The notes below the pieces were generated by a model. It was given only the letters and a program-made list of their open reading frames with translations. It made no database searches and was not told the DNA's origin. This document shows, in pieces, positions 1-9,369 of a stretch of 64,000 nt of DNA. Made by a program: the position numbers and the translations under genes. The DNA comes from Pelagibius sp028280305 (lineage in GTDB: Bacteria > Pseudomonadota > Alphaproteobacteria > Kiloniellales > Kiloniellaceae): the NCBI RefSeq assembly GCF_965233615.1, contig NZ_OZ247495.1; one strand, given 5' to 3'. The stretch's first letter is position 1; each line of letters begins with the position of its first letter.

Positions 1-171
1 ATGAAGGGCGCCAAGCTGACGGCGGCGCAGACCATCTGGCGCGCTAACGAAGAACTTACACGTATTGATGTAGAGGTCGCTTCCGTCAGGGACGATGGCC
101 GACCGATTCGCATTCCGGAGACGGTTCGCGCCGCCCTGGAGCCGTATTTGCAGTCTATGGAGCAGGGGTAA
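1..171 (+). CDS. ybgC: YbgC-type acyl-CoA thioesterase, 3' end only
   Basis: The reading frame is open from the first base and ends with TAA, giving the last 56 residues of a protein that begins outside the window. The tail (an ALTR-like ID-V block, then GRPIRIPE) matches the C terminus of tol-pal-associated hotdog-fold thioesterases. The stop lies three bases before the tolQ start, the usual position of ybgC in this operon. The catalytic N-terminal half is not visible, so the family is assigned from the tail and the context. Confidence 0.75.
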   Translation: MKGAKLTAAQTIWRANEELTRIDVEVASVRDDGRPIRIPETVRAALEPYLQSMEQG

Positions 172-174
172 CCC

Positions 175-903
<729 letters not shown>

Positions 904-907
904 GGGC

Positions 908-1399
908 ATGGCAGCGACACTGATACAGGTAAGGCGTGGCCGTGGCGGCCCGCGCTACACGCCGCTCAGCGAAATCAATGTGACGCCCTTCGTCGACGTG
1001 ATGCTGGTGCTGCTCATCGTCTTCATGGTCACCGCACCGCTCTTGACCGTCGGCGTTCCCGTCGATCTGCCCAAAACCCAGGCCCAGTCGATTGCCGATC
1101 CAGACGAGCCGCTGGTCATCTCGATCAACGCGGAAGGGGTGATCTATATCCAGGATTCACCGGTCGAGATCGGCCAACTGGTGCCGCGTCTCAGGGCGAT
1201 TACCGAGAGCAAGCCGGACACCCGCATCTTCGTGCGCGGTGACCGGGCCATCGCCTACGGCCGGATCATGCAGGTCATGGGCACGGTGAACACGGCGGGC
1301 TTTCAGCGCGTCGCTCTGATCGCCGAACTTCCCAAGGGTGGCGAAGTGCCGGCGGATGGCGGCGCCGCCCCGGAGACGGAGCCGCAGCAGGAAAACTGA
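908..1399 (+). CDS. tolR: Tol-Pal system subunit TolR
   Basis: TolR is the ExbD/TolR-family partner of TolQ. I place the start at the ATG at 908, just after the tolQ stop, giving 163 residues; an upstream in-frame extension would run through tolQ and is not credible. A single membrane helix at about residues 25-47 contains the conserved NVTPFVDVMLVLL segment with the proton-handling Asp. The periplasmic domain follows, with the usual VSINAEG-type strand and a VFVRGD-like motif. The extreme C terminus is rich in Gly, Ala and Glu. Confidence 0.96.
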   Translation: MAATLIQVRRGRGGPRYTPLSEINVTPFVDVMLVLLIVFMVTAPLLTVGVPVDLPKTQAQSIADPDEPLVISINAEGVIYIQDSPVEIGQLVPRLRAITESKPDTRIFVRGDRAIAYGRIMQVMGTVNTAGFQRVALIAELPKGGEVPADGGAAPETEPQQEN

Positions 1400-1450
1400 A
1401 GGCCGAGGATTTAGACATCACAACCGGAACAACAGTGGTTCGGCGCAGGC

Positions 1451-2356
1451 ATGGGTAAGGCAGCCTTCTTTTCAGCACTTCTGCACCTGGCGGTGGTTGT
1501 CGCCTTGGTGGTTGGGCTGCCCGTGTTTCGCGAGCCGCTGCCGGACTTCGAAGCGATCCCCGTGCAGTTGGTGGCCCTGCCCGAGGAGGCGGTGGAGATC
1601 GAACAACCGATTGAACCGGAACCCGAACCCGAGCCGGAGCCGCAAGCCCCGGAGGAGGCCGCCGAGCCCGAGCCTGAGGTTGCCGAGGCACCGGCGCCGC
1701 CGGAGCCCGAGCCCGAGCCGATCCCAGAGCCGGAACCTGAGCCGGAACCTGAGCCGATCCCAGAGCCCGAGCCCGAGCCTGAACCGGAGCCCGAGCCGGA
1801 GCCCGAACCCGAACCAGAGCCGGAACCTGAGCCCGAGGCAAAGCTGCCGCCGAAGCCGCTGCGGAAGCCGGAGATCCAGGTTGCCCAGCAGACCGAGGAA
1901 CCGGAGCCGGAGCCGGCCAAGCCGGAAGACCGGATGACCTCGATCCTGAAGAATGTCGAGAAGCTCGCAGAACAGGCACCCAAGCGTGAGCAGCAGACAG
2001 CGAAAGCCCCGACCCCGGCGCCGCAGGCCAGGGTCTCGGCAGTGCAGCGCGTGCAGCTCGAGAACTCGATCCGCGGTCAGGTCGAACGCTGCTGGAGCCC
2101 GGATGCCGGTGCCCTGCAGGCCGAGGATCTGATCGTTGAACTGACCGTCAACCTGGCGCCGGACGGCCGGGTGGTCGGCCAGCCGAAGGTGGTCGACCTC
2201 CGCCGCATGGGCCGTGATGCCTATTTCCGCACAGCCGCCGAGGCGGCTGTCAGAGCTATACTGCGGTGCAGTCCTTTCGAGCTGCCCGTCAATCAATATT
2301 CCGAATGGAAGCAGATGAACCTGACCTTCAACCCGAGGGAGATGTTTGGGCCATGA
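1451..2356 (+). CDS. tolA: TolA-like energy transducer with Pro-Glu linker
   Basis: TolA spans the periplasm and couples the TolQR motor to TolB and Pal. The 301-residue product has an N-terminal membrane helix (residues 1-22, SALLHLAVVVALVVG). A long linker of Glu-Pro repeats follows (about residues 50-135), and then a C-terminal TonB/TolA-like domain (about 195-301) with a paired-Cys pattern (VERCWSP, LRCSPFEL). The usual Ala/Lys-rich helical domain II is mostly replaced by a stiff EP stretch, more like TonB. Position between tolR and tolB supports TolA. The stop overlaps the tolB start as ATGA. Confidence 0.9.
   Translation: MGKAAFFSALLHLAVVVALVVGLPVFREPLPDFEAIPVQLVALPEEAVEIEQPIEPEPEPEPEPQAPEEAAEPEPEVAEAPAPPEPEPEPIPEPEPEPEPEPIPEPEPEPEPEPEPEPEPEPEPEPEPEAKLPPKPLRKPEIQVAQQTEEPEPEPAKPEDRMTSILKNVEKLAEQAPKREQQTAKAPTPAPQARVSAVQRVQLENSIRGQVERCWSPDAGALQAEDLIVELTVNLAPDGRVVGQPKVVDLRRMGRDAYFRTAAEAAVRAILRCSPFELPVNQYSEWKQMNLTFNPREMFGP
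1605..1845 (+). repeat. GAGCCC/GAACCC-type hexamer repeat coding Glu-Pro
   Basis: This is a tract of near-perfect 6-bp units (GAG/GAA followed by CCC/CCG/CCT) inside tolA, interrupted by two ATCCCA units. It encodes the Glu-Pro linker. Because the unit is a multiple of three, copy changes would alter linker length without a frameshift. Confidence 0.9.
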
Positions 2357-3747
2357 TGTCGATGCAGCGCTTCAAATCCCGTCTTGCCGGGCAATCCCCC
2401 CGCTTGGCTCCCGCCCTTCTTGCTGCCGCGGTGATGGCTTTTGCTGCCGCCGTGGTGGCGCCCGCCGGCCCGGCGCAAGCCCAGTTGCAGGTGGATATCA
2501 CCCGTGGCTTCGTGGAGCCCCTGCCGATCGCCATCGCTGACTTTTTCGGTGAGATCCCGGAGGAGCAAAAGCTCGGCAACGACATTGCCGCCGTCGTTTC
2601 GGCCAATCTGGAGCGCAGCGGGCTTTTCCGCCCGGTGGACAGGGGCGCCTTTATTCAGGACGCCAGCAGCCTGCGCAGCGGTCCGCGCTACGGCGACTGG
2701 CGGCTGATCAATGCCCAGGCCCTGGTGGCAGGCAACATCCAGCTTCAGGGCGACGGCCGCATGCGGGTTCAGTTCCGGCTCTGGGATGTGTTTTCGGAAG
2801 CGCAGATGACCGGCCTGCAATACACGACCACACCGGCCAACTGGCGCAACATCGCCCACCGCATTTCCGATCAGATCTATCAAAGACTGACAGGCGAATC
2901 CGGCTATTTCACCACGCAGATTGTTTATGTGGCGGAACAGGGGCCGCAGAACCGGCGCATCAAGCGTCTGGCCATTATGGATCAGGACGGCGAGAACCAC
3001 CGCTTCCTGACCAGCGGCAATGAGACCGTCCTGACCCCGCGCTTCTCGCCCTCGACGCGGGAGATCACCTATCTGGCGTTCCAGAGAAGCGGCGGGCGCG
3101 AAGTTCCGCGGGTCTACCTGTTCAATCTGGACACCGGTCAGCAGGAGGTGCTCGGCGAGTTCCCGGGCATGACTTTCGCCCCGCGTTTCTCGACCGAGGG
3201 CAACTCCGTGATCCTTTCCATGGCCAAGGATGGCAACACGGAGGTCTATGGTATCGACCTGAGGACCCGCCGCCAGCAACGCCTGACCAACCATCCGGGG
3301 ATCGACACCTCGCCGTCTTATTCCCCCGATTCGAGCCAAATTGTCTTTAATTCAGACCGCGGCGGGCGCGCTCAACTTTATGTGATGAACAGCGATGGAA
3401 GTAATGTGCGCCGAATCAGTCAGGGTAAGGGCAGCTACTATACCCCGGTCTGGTCGCCGCGCGGCGACCTCATCGCTTTCACCCGCCAGCATGCAGGGGA
3501 ATTTTACATCGGAATCATGCGCGCCGACGGCAGCGGAGAGCGGATGTTGGTACGTGATTACAACGTCGAAGCCCCGACCTGGGCGCCAAACGGCCGGGTG
3601 CTTTCCTACTTCAGAACGACCCGTGCGGATTCGCAGGGCCGCATCACTAGTAAGATCTTTACGATTGATCTGACAGGTTTCAATGAACGTGAGCTTGTGA
3701 CACCCCTGGACGGGTCTGATCCGGCTTGGTCCCCCTTGATTCCCTAG
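2353..3747 (+). CDS. tolB: Tol-Pal system periplasmic beta-propeller TolB
   Basis: TolB is the periplasmic protein that links Pal and the TolA C-terminal domain. I use the ATG at 2353, which overlaps the tolA stop; this gives 464 residues with a clear signal peptide (hydrophobic LAPALLAAAVMAFAAAVV, cleavage after PAQA). The N-terminal TolB domain (about residues 45-170) is followed by repeated WD40-like blades with the FSPS, YSPDSSQIVF and WSPRGDLIAF signatures of PD40 repeats up to the C terminus. Length and domain order are standard. Confidence 0.97.
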   Translation: MMSMQRFKSRLAGQSPRLAPALLAAAVMAFAAAVVAPAGPAQAQLQVDITRGFVEPLPIAIADFFGEIPEEQKLGNDIAAVVSANLERSGLFRPVDRGAFIQDASSLRSGPRYGDWRLINAQALVAGNIQLQGDGRMRVQFRLWDVFSEAQMTGLQYTTTPANWRNIAHRISDQIYQRLTGESGYFTTQIVYVAEQGPQNRRIKRLAIMDQDGENHRFLTSGNETVLTPRFSPSTREITYLAFQRSGGREVPRVYLFNLDTGQQEVLGEFPGMTFAPRFSTEGNSVILSMAKDGNTEVYGIDLRTRRQQRLTNHPGIDTSPSYSPDSSQIVFNSDRGGRAQLYVMNSDGSNVRRISQGKGSYYTPVWSPRGDLIAFTRQHAGEFYIGIMRADGSGERMLVRDYNVEAPTWAPNGRVLSYFRTTRADSQGRITSKIFTIDLTGFNERELVTPLDGSDPAWSPLIP

Positions 3748-3821
3748 GGGGCCGTCGGTATAGTCCGTTAACCATTTTCGGCGTTTACACGTCGACGTTG
3801 GGGGGGCATATCAAGCAGGCA

Positions 3822-3850
3822 TGACCTGTGAAGTCACCGGTGGCAGGTCA
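3822..3850 (+). other. Stem-loop in the tolB-pal gap
   Basis: A perfect 7-bp inverted repeat TGACCTG/CAGGTCA encloses a 15-base loop that itself contains the palindrome CACCGGTG. It sits in the 147-bp gap before pal and has no T-run, so it is not a clear terminator. A role in mRNA stability or differential expression of pal is only a guess. Confidence 0.4.
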
Positions 3851-3894
3851 GCCTCAATCCATAAAATCCGGGGATGTGTTTGAGAGGGCAGAAT

Positions 3895-4410
3895 ATGCGC
3901 TTTTCCCTTGTTACTACCTTCGCCGCGGCGATGTTGCTTGCAGCTTGTTCCACGCCGTCCGAAGAGGCCTCGACCACGTCGGGCAGCGGCTCCAGCGGCT
4001 CCACCACGACGAGTTCCTCGGATACTCAGTCCGGCGCCATTCCAGGCCCCGCCGCTGGTACGCAGGAAGAGCTGACCGTCGAGGTCGGCGATCGGATCTT
4101 CTTCGACTACGACCAATACAACATCCGCGCCGACCAGCGCGGCACGGTCGAGGCGCTGGCCGCCTGGCTGGATTCCAACCCGGCAGCCACCCTGACCGTC
4201 GAAGGTCATGCCGACGAACGCGGCACCCGGGAGTACAACCTGGCTCTTGGTGAGCGGCGGGCGAACTCCGTGCGTGACTACCTGATCGCCCTCGGCACCA
4301 ATCCGGGCCGTCTCAGCGTGGTGAGCTTCGGCGAGGAGCGCCCCGCGGTTCTCGGGTCCAATGACTCGGCCTGGGCACAGAACCGCCGCAGCGCCTTCGT
4401 GGTCAACTAA
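3895..4410 (+). CDS. pal: Peptidoglycan-associated outer-membrane lipoprotein Pal
   Basis: Pal anchors the outer membrane to peptidoglycan. I choose the ATG at 3895 over the in-frame ATG at 3874 because it has a purine-rich ribosome site (GAGAGGGCAG) and gives a compact lipoprotein signal (MRFSLVTTFAAAMLLAAC, lipobox LAAC). The 171-residue product has a Ser/Thr-rich linker, then an OmpA-like domain (about residues 60-170). That domain shows the FFDYDQYNI strand, EGHADERGTREYN and the LGERRANSVRDYL peptidoglycan-binding helix. Confidence 0.97.
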   Translation: MRFSLVTTFAAAMLLAACSTPSEEASTTSGSGSSGSTTTSSSDTQSGAIPGPAAGTQEELTVEVGDRIFFDYDQYNIRADQRGTVEALAAWLDSNPAATLTVEGHADERGTREYNLALGERRANSVRDYLIALGTNPGRLSVVSFGEERPAVLGSNDSAWAQNRRSAFVVN

Positions 4411-4461
4411 GACCGCCACGGTGTTGATGGGTCCCGGCTTGCGGGGCCCGGCAATTCGAAG

Positions 4462-4510
4462 AAACCCCTTTCGGCCCTGCGGCTCGCCGCCGACGCCGGA
4501 AGGGGTTTTT
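4462..4510 (+). terminator. Rho-independent terminator after pal
   Basis: The arms at 4462-4475 (AAACCCCTTTCGGC) and 4495-4508 (GCCGGAAGGGGTTT) pair over 14 bp with one T-G wobble, and a run of T follows the second arm. It ends the tolQRAB-pal unit, so cpoB probably has its own promoter in the 195 bases that follow. Confidence 0.85.
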
Positions 4511-4705
4511 CGTATCTCGGGTCTTTCTTTACCGCTTGTTGCCGAAACAGCGTGCAGGATCGGGGCCTGTCGGGACTTGGCTGCGGACGCGCCGCGCCAT
4601 AAAAATGACAAGATGGCCTGTCATAAGAGACGGTGCCGGGACTGCGGGCGCGGTTTTCCCTGCCCGGAAACTACGACTTGAGAGACCTTGCGGAGGAAAA
4701 CGGCG

Positions 4706-5800
4706 ATGATCATCGCAAAGCCCCTGGTGCCGGAGATCGAGCGGCCGATGCGAAATCAACCCCGTGCGGAGCGCCGCGCAAGCGATGGGTTTTGGGTGCA
4801 TGGCCGGCTCCTGGCCGCCTCCGTCTGTGCGGCTTTGCTGCTCGGCAGCTTGGCCCCGCAGTCCGCGGCGGCGCAGTCGGTCGACGATCAGATCCAGCGT
4901 CTGCAGCGCGAGCTTTCCGATCTGCAGCGTCAGGTCTACGGCGGCGAGACGCCACCGGCCGGGGCCTCTTCCGGCGCTGGGGTCGCGCCAACCCAGGCGG
5001 CGCGCATCGAACTGCGCCTGAACCAGTTTGAAGATCAACTGCGGGACCTGACCGGCCGGGTTGAGGAGATGCAGTTCCAGGCCGACAGTGTCGCAAGCCG
5101 CCTTGACCGTCTCGTCGCCGACGTCGATCTGCGTTTGCAGCAGCTTGAACAGGGCGCGCCGGCGCCGCTGGCAGCGGCAGGTGACCCCGGCACTCCCAGT
5201 GGCGGCCTCAGCGGCGATCCCGGCGCTTCGCAGCAAGGGTTGGCTCCGGGTTCGCCGGCGGCAACCACCAGCCCCGCAGCGCCGCAAACCCTCGGCACCA
5301 TCCCCGAGACCGACCTGCAGAATTTCCAGCGGCAGCAGGGCAATGTGGCGGCCAACCCGCCGGCCGCCGCGCAGAGCGCGCCCGCTGCGGGCCAGGCGCT
5401 CGCCGCCGTGCCGGCCGGCACCCCGCGTGAGCAATACGATCAGGCCTTCGCACTGCTGCGCCAGGCCAACTATCAGGGCGCTGAGCAGGCCCTTTCCGAC
5501 TTCCTCGTCCGCCATCCCGACGACCCGCTCGCCGGCAATGCCAAGTACTGGCTGGGAGAAACCTATTATGTGCGCGGTGACTATCAGTCGGCGGCCGTGA
5601 CCTTCGCCGAGGGTTTCGAGGCCTATCCCGACAATCCGAAGGCGCCGGACAACCTTCTGAAACTCGGGATGTCCCTGGCCTCCCTGGGCAGCAAGGACGA
5701 CGCCTGCGGCACCTTCGAGGTGCTGCAGCAACGCTATGCAGATGCTTCGGCGACAATTATCCAGCGCGCGCGCCAGGAATCCCAGCGCATCGGCTGCTGA
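4706..5800 (+). CDS. cpoB: Tol-Pal associated periplasmic protein CpoB (YbgF)
   Basis: CpoB links Tol-Pal activity to septal peptidoglycan synthesis. The ATG at 4706 is preceded by a good ribosome site (CGGAGGAAAA at 4691-4700) and gives 364 residues. Residues 30-58 form a late signal peptide (LLAASVCAALLLGSLAP, cleavage after AAAQ). A coiled coil follows (about 60-150, with Leu/Gln heptads). The linker is rich in Ala, Pro and Gly, and the C-terminal TPR-like domain (about 240-364) contains YDQAFALLRQANYQGAEQAL and the AKYWLGETYYVRGDY motif. The early charged residues before the signal make the N terminus a little long. Confidence 0.93.
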   Translation: MIIAKPLVPEIERPMRNQPRAERRASDGFWVHGRLLAASVCAALLLGSLAPQSAAAQSVDDQIQRLQRELSDLQRQVYGGETPPAGASSGAGVAPTQAARIELRLNQFEDQLRDLTGRVEEMQFQADSVASRLDRLVADVDLRLQQLEQGAPAPLAAAGDPGTPSGGLSGDPGASQQGLAPGSPAATTSPAAPQTLGTIPETDLQNFQRQQGNVAANPPAAAQSAPAAGQALAAVPAGTPREQYDQAFALLRQANYQGAEQALSDFLVRHPDDPLAGNAKYWLGETYYVRGDYQSAAVTFAEGFEAYPDNPKAPDNLLKLGMSLASLGSKDDACGTFEVLQQRYADASATIIQRARQESQRIGC

Positions 5801-5836
5801 GATCGCGGTGCCGCGGCGAGGCTGCAGGAGCCCGCG

Positions 5837-7177
5837 ATGAAGGCCCTGAATCGCGAAGACTTCGCGCTGCTGATGGAAGGCCTGGGTCCTTTCGAGCCGG
5901 AACCGGCAATGGCCGTCGGTGTTTCCGGCGGCGCTGACAGCCTTGCCCTAGCGTTGCTGTTGAACGACTGGCTCGCCGATCGTGGCGGCAGCCTGTTGGC
6001 CCTGACGGTCGATCACGGCCTGCGGCGCGGGTCGGCAGAAGAAGCGGCCGAGGTCGGCGCCCTGATGCGGCGGCTCGGTATCGCGCAGGAGACTCTGCAT
6101 TGGCGCGGCGAAAAGCCCAGTGCCTCCCGCCAGGCCGCGGCCAGAGAGGCGCGCTATGCTTTGATGACCCGGGCCTGCGAGAAGCGCGGCATCCTGCATC
6201 TCGCCTTGGCCCATCACCAGGAAGATCAGGCCGAGACCTTTCTTCTGCGTCTCGGGCGGGGCAGCGGTCTCGACGGCCTGGCGGCCATGGCGCCCCTGGC
6301 GGAAACCGCCGGTCTGCGCCTCCTGCGGCCCCTCCTGACGGTGCCCAAGGCGCGGCTTGAGGAAAGCCTGCGGCAGCGGCACATCGCCTGGGCCGAGGAT
6401 CCGAGCAATGAGGATGCGGCTTTTGCCCGGGTGCGTCTGCGCCGTCTGCTGCCCGATCTGGCCCGCGAAGGACTGACCCCGGGGCGGGTCGGAACGGCCA
6501 GCCGCCATCTTGGACGTGCCCGCGCGGCCTTGGAAACCGATGTCGCGGCCCTGCTTGCCCGGGCGGCGCGGCCCCATCCGGCGGGCTTTGTGGTGCTGTC
6601 GCCGGCGGTCCTGGCGGCAGCGCCGGGCGAGGTCTCGCTGCGGGCCCTGGCGCGCTGCCTGATGATTGTCGGCGGTGGCGCTTATACACCGCGGCTTGAC
6701 CGGCTGGAGCGTCTGCACGGCCAACTGGCTGCCGGTCTGAAGCGTGGGGTGACCCTCGGCGGCTGCCGCATCCTGGCTCAGGGGGAGAGCTGGCTGATCG
6801 TTCGGGAAGCCGGCCGCTGTGCCGAAGAGGCCCTGGCGCCGGGCGAAAGCCTGCTCTGGGACGGCCGTTTTGAATTGTCCCTCGGCCGCCGGCGTGGTGC
6901 GGCCCTAGGAGCAAAGTCCGGAAAACTGACGGTCGGCGCACTGGGAACGGCGGGCTGGCGGCGGCTTCTGGCGGAGCTTTCACCGTCGAAAAGCCAGCTG
7001 GCGCGCCTGGTTCCGCCGGCCGCCCGTGCCGCCCTGCCGGCGCTCAGCGACCGCAAAGGGCTGGTGGCGGTTCCACTGCTGGGCTATTTTCGCGACGGAA
7101 CAGCGGCCAAGAGGTTGATCCGCTGTCGTTTTGCCCCCACAAATGGGTTAACTGGCGCTGCATTTACGGTTGTTTAG
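5837..7177 (+). CDS. tilS: tRNA(Ile)-lysidine synthetase TilS
   Basis: TilS uses ATP and lysine to convert C34 of the CAU-anticodon tRNA-Ile to lysidine, so that it reads AUA. The 446-residue product carries the PP-loop ATP site VSGGADSLAL near residues 29-38. It also has the VDHGLR motif and the HHQEDQAETFLLRL block typical of TilS, followed by a GSGLDGLA region. An AGGAG ribosome site lies just before the ATG. The C-terminal third is less conserved, as in other alphaproteobacteria. It lies between cpoB and ftsH, a common neighbourhood. Confidence 0.95.
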   Translation: MKALNREDFALLMEGLGPFEPEPAMAVGVSGGADSLALALLLNDWLADRGGSLLALTVDHGLRRGSAEEAAEVGALMRRLGIAQETLHWRGEKPSASRQAAAREARYALMTRACEKRGILHLALAHHQEDQAETFLLRLGRGSGLDGLAAMAPLAETAGLRLLRPLLTVPKARLEESLRQRHIAWAEDPSNEDAAFARVRLRRLLPDLAREGLTPGRVGTASRHLGRARAALETDVAALLARAARPHPAGFVVLSPAVLAAAPGEVSLRALARCLMIVGGGAYTPRLDRLERLHGQLAAGLKRGVTLGGCRILAQGESWLIVREAGRCAEEALAPGESLLWDGRFELSLGRRRGAALGAKSGKLTVGALGTAGWRRLLAELSPSKSQLARLVPPAARAALPALSDRKGLVAVPLLGYFRDGTAAKRLIRCRFAPTNGLTGAAFTVV

Positions 7178-7288
7178 AGCGCTTCGAACATTATCTTTAT
7201 CTATGTGCCCAGGCGTGATTTACGATGCCGGGCAGCTTTGCACGCCCCCAGCGCCTCGAATGGCCCGCGTCTAACAGGGAAGTTGATC

Positions 7289-9226
7289 GTGAATTTCAGC
7301 CGGAATGCAGCTCTGTGGATCATCATTGTTCTACTGCTGTTCCTCTTGTTCAATTTCTTCCAGACCTCGATGAGCGGGCGCGCGCAGCCCCCGGTCGCCT
7401 ATTCCGTTTTCCTCGATGAGGTAGCGGCGGGCCAGGTCGGTGAAGTCACCATCCAGGGCAGCGAGATCACCGGGTATTACACCCAGGGCGGCCGCTCCTT
7501 CTCGACCCGCGCGACCGACGACCTGGACGGCCTGGTTCAGGCCTTGAGAGACGGCGGGGTCACCTTCGAGGTGAAGCCGGTGGAGGGCTCCAACACGCTC
7601 TTCATGATCCTGATCAACTGGTTCCCCATGCTGCTGCTGATCGGCGTGTGGATTTTCTTCATGCGCCAGATGCAGGGAGGTGGCGGCAAGGCCATGGGCT
7701 TCGGCAAGTCCAAGGCCCGTCTGCTGACCGAGAAACTGGGGCGCATCACCTTTGACGACGTCGCCGGCATCGACGAGGCCAAGCAGGAACTGGAAGAGGT
7801 CGTCGAATATCTGCGCGACCCGCAGAAGTTCCAGCGCCTCGGCGGCAAGATCCCGAAGGGCTGTCTCCTGGTCGGCCCCCCGGGTACCGGTAAGACGCTG
7901 CTGGCGCGCGCCATCGCCGGTGAAGCCAACGTTCCGTTCTTCACCATCTCCGGCTCCGACTTTGTCGAGATGTTCGTCGGCGTCGGCGCCAGCCGGGTGC
8001 GTGACATGTTCGAGCAGGGCAAGAAGAACGCTCCCTGCATTATCTTCGTCGACGAAATCGACGCGGTCGGCCGCCATCGCGGCGCCGGTCTCGGCGGCGG
8101 CAATGACGAACGCGAGCAGACCCTCAACCAGTTGCTGGTGGAGATGGACGGCTTCGAGGCCAATGAAGGCGTCATCCTGATCGCTGCCACCAACCGGCCG
8201 GACGTGCTCGACCCGGCGCTGCTGCGCCCGGGCCGCTTCGACCGCCAGGTCGTGGTGCCGAACCCCGACATTCTGGGCCGCGAAAAGATCATCAAGGTGC
8301 ACATGCGCAAGGTGCCCCTGGGACCGGACGTGGAAGCCAAGGTGATCGCCCGCGGTACGCCAGGCTTCTCCGGCGCCGATCTCGCCAACCTGGTGAACGA
8401 GGCCGCTCTCCTCGCTGCCCGTGCCAACAAGCGCGTGGTCACCATGGCGGATTTCGAGGCCGCAAAGGACAAGGTGATGATGGGGGCGGAGCGCCGCTCC
8501 ATGGTCATGAGCGAAGAGGAAAAGGAGATGACCGCCTATCACGAGGCCGGTCATGCCCTGGTCGGCCTCTTCGTGCCGGGCAACGATCCGCTGCATAAAG
8601 TGACCATCATCCCGCGCGGCCGGGCGCTCGGCGTCACCATGAATCTGCCGGAATCGGACCGCTACAGCCTGAAGTTCAAGGAGATCGTCGCAAAGCTGGC
8701 CATGATGTTTGGCGGGCGTATGGCCGAGGAACTGATTTACGGGATGGAAAACGTCTCCACCGGCGCCAGCAATGACATTCAGCAGGCCACCAACATGGCC
8801 CGCCGTATGGTCACGGAGTGGGGTATGAGCGACAAGCTCGGCCGCCTGCGCTATGTCGACAACCAGGAAGAGGTATTTCTCGGCCACTCGGTTTCGCGCA
8901 GCCAGACCATTTCCGGCGCCACTGCCAAGCTGATCGACGAAGAAATCCGCCGTATCATCGAAGAAGCGGAGGAAAAGGCGCGGCAGGTGCTGACCGACCA
9001 CATGGATCATCTGCACGCCGTCACCAAGGCCTTGCTGGAGTATGAGACGCTGAGCGGTGACGAGGTCCAGACCATCATCGACGGCGGCGATATCGACCGT
9101 GGCGACCAGAGCGACCAGGGCCCCTCGGGCCGCCGCTCCTCGGTGCCCACCAGCGGCAAGCCGGCGAAAGACTCCGGAGAGGATACCTCCGGCGGCATGG
9201 AGCCGGAGCCACAGCCGGGCAGCTAG
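7289..9226 (+). CDS. ftsH: Membrane AAA+ zinc protease FtsH
   Basis: FtsH is the membrane-bound ATP-dependent metalloprotease that degrades unassembled membrane proteins and RpoH. I choose the GTG at 7289 because the product then begins VNFSRNAALWIIIVLLLF, the normal FtsH N terminus, behind AGGGAAG; upstream in-frame starts would add 28 unrelated residues. The protein has 645 residues: two membrane helices (about 8-27 and 108-128), Walker A GPPGTGKT near residue 196, Walker B IIFVDEID, the arginine-finger region with RPGRFDRQ, and the zinc motif HEAGH near residue 418. The tail is rich in Ser, Gly and acidic residues. Confidence 0.97.
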   Translation: MNFSRNAALWIIIVLLLFLLFNFFQTSMSGRAQPPVAYSVFLDEVAAGQVGEVTIQGSEITGYYTQGGRSFSTRATDDLDGLVQALRDGGVTFEVKPVEGSNTLFMILINWFPMLLLIGVWIFFMRQMQGGGGKAMGFGKSKARLLTEKLGRITFDDVAGIDEAKQELEEVVEYLRDPQKFQRLGGKIPKGCLLVGPPGTGKTLLARAIAGEANVPFFTISGSDFVEMFVGVGASRVRDMFEQGKKNAPCIIFVDEIDAVGRHRGAGLGGGNDEREQTLNQLLVEMDGFEANEGVILIAATNRPDVLDPALLRPGRFDRQVVVPNPDILGREKIIKVHMRKVPLGPDVEAKVIARGTPGFSGADLANLVNEAALLAARANKRVVTMADFEAAKDKVMMGAERRSMVMSEEEKEMTAYHEAGHALVGLFVPGNDPLHKVTIIPRGRALGVTMNLPESDRYSLKFKEIVAKLAMMFGGRMAEELIYGMENVSTGASNDIQQATNMARRMVTEWGMSDKLGRLRYVDNQEEVFLGHSVSRSQTISGATAKLIDEEIRRIIEEAEEKARQVLTDHMDHLHAVTKALLEYETLSGDEVQTIIDGGDIDRGDQSDQGPSGRRSSVPTSGKPAKDSGEDTSGGMEPEPQPGS

Positions 9227-9256
9227 GTAGGGTTCTACCGAAAGCCTGCTTCTAGA

Positions 9257-9298
9257 GACAGGGTCTCCGCGCTGCGATGCCGGAGGCCCTGTCGGTTT
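9257..9298 (+). terminator. Rho-independent terminator after ftsH
   Basis: The arms GACAGGGTCTCCG (9257-9269) and CGGAGGCCCTGTC (9281-9293) pair over 13 positions with a single mismatch in the middle. The loop is 11 bases and GGTTTTC follows. Confidence 0.8.
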
Positions 9299-9369
9299 TC
9301 GCAGTCGGCTTTCCACCGTCAAAGCTTGGCCGTTTTAATCCCGACCCGGCGCGTATATAAGCAATTCCT

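Noticed and set aside
3725..3757. CCCCCT/AGGGGG hairpin at the tolB stop considered as terminator
   Set aside because: The stem is only six base pairs, overlaps the coding end and has no following T-run.
7182..7206. Possible heat-shock (RpoH) promoter before ftsH, CTTCGAA with CTATGT
   Set aside because: The boxes fit the alphaproteobacterial consensus only partly and the spacing is short, so it was not listed as a feature.
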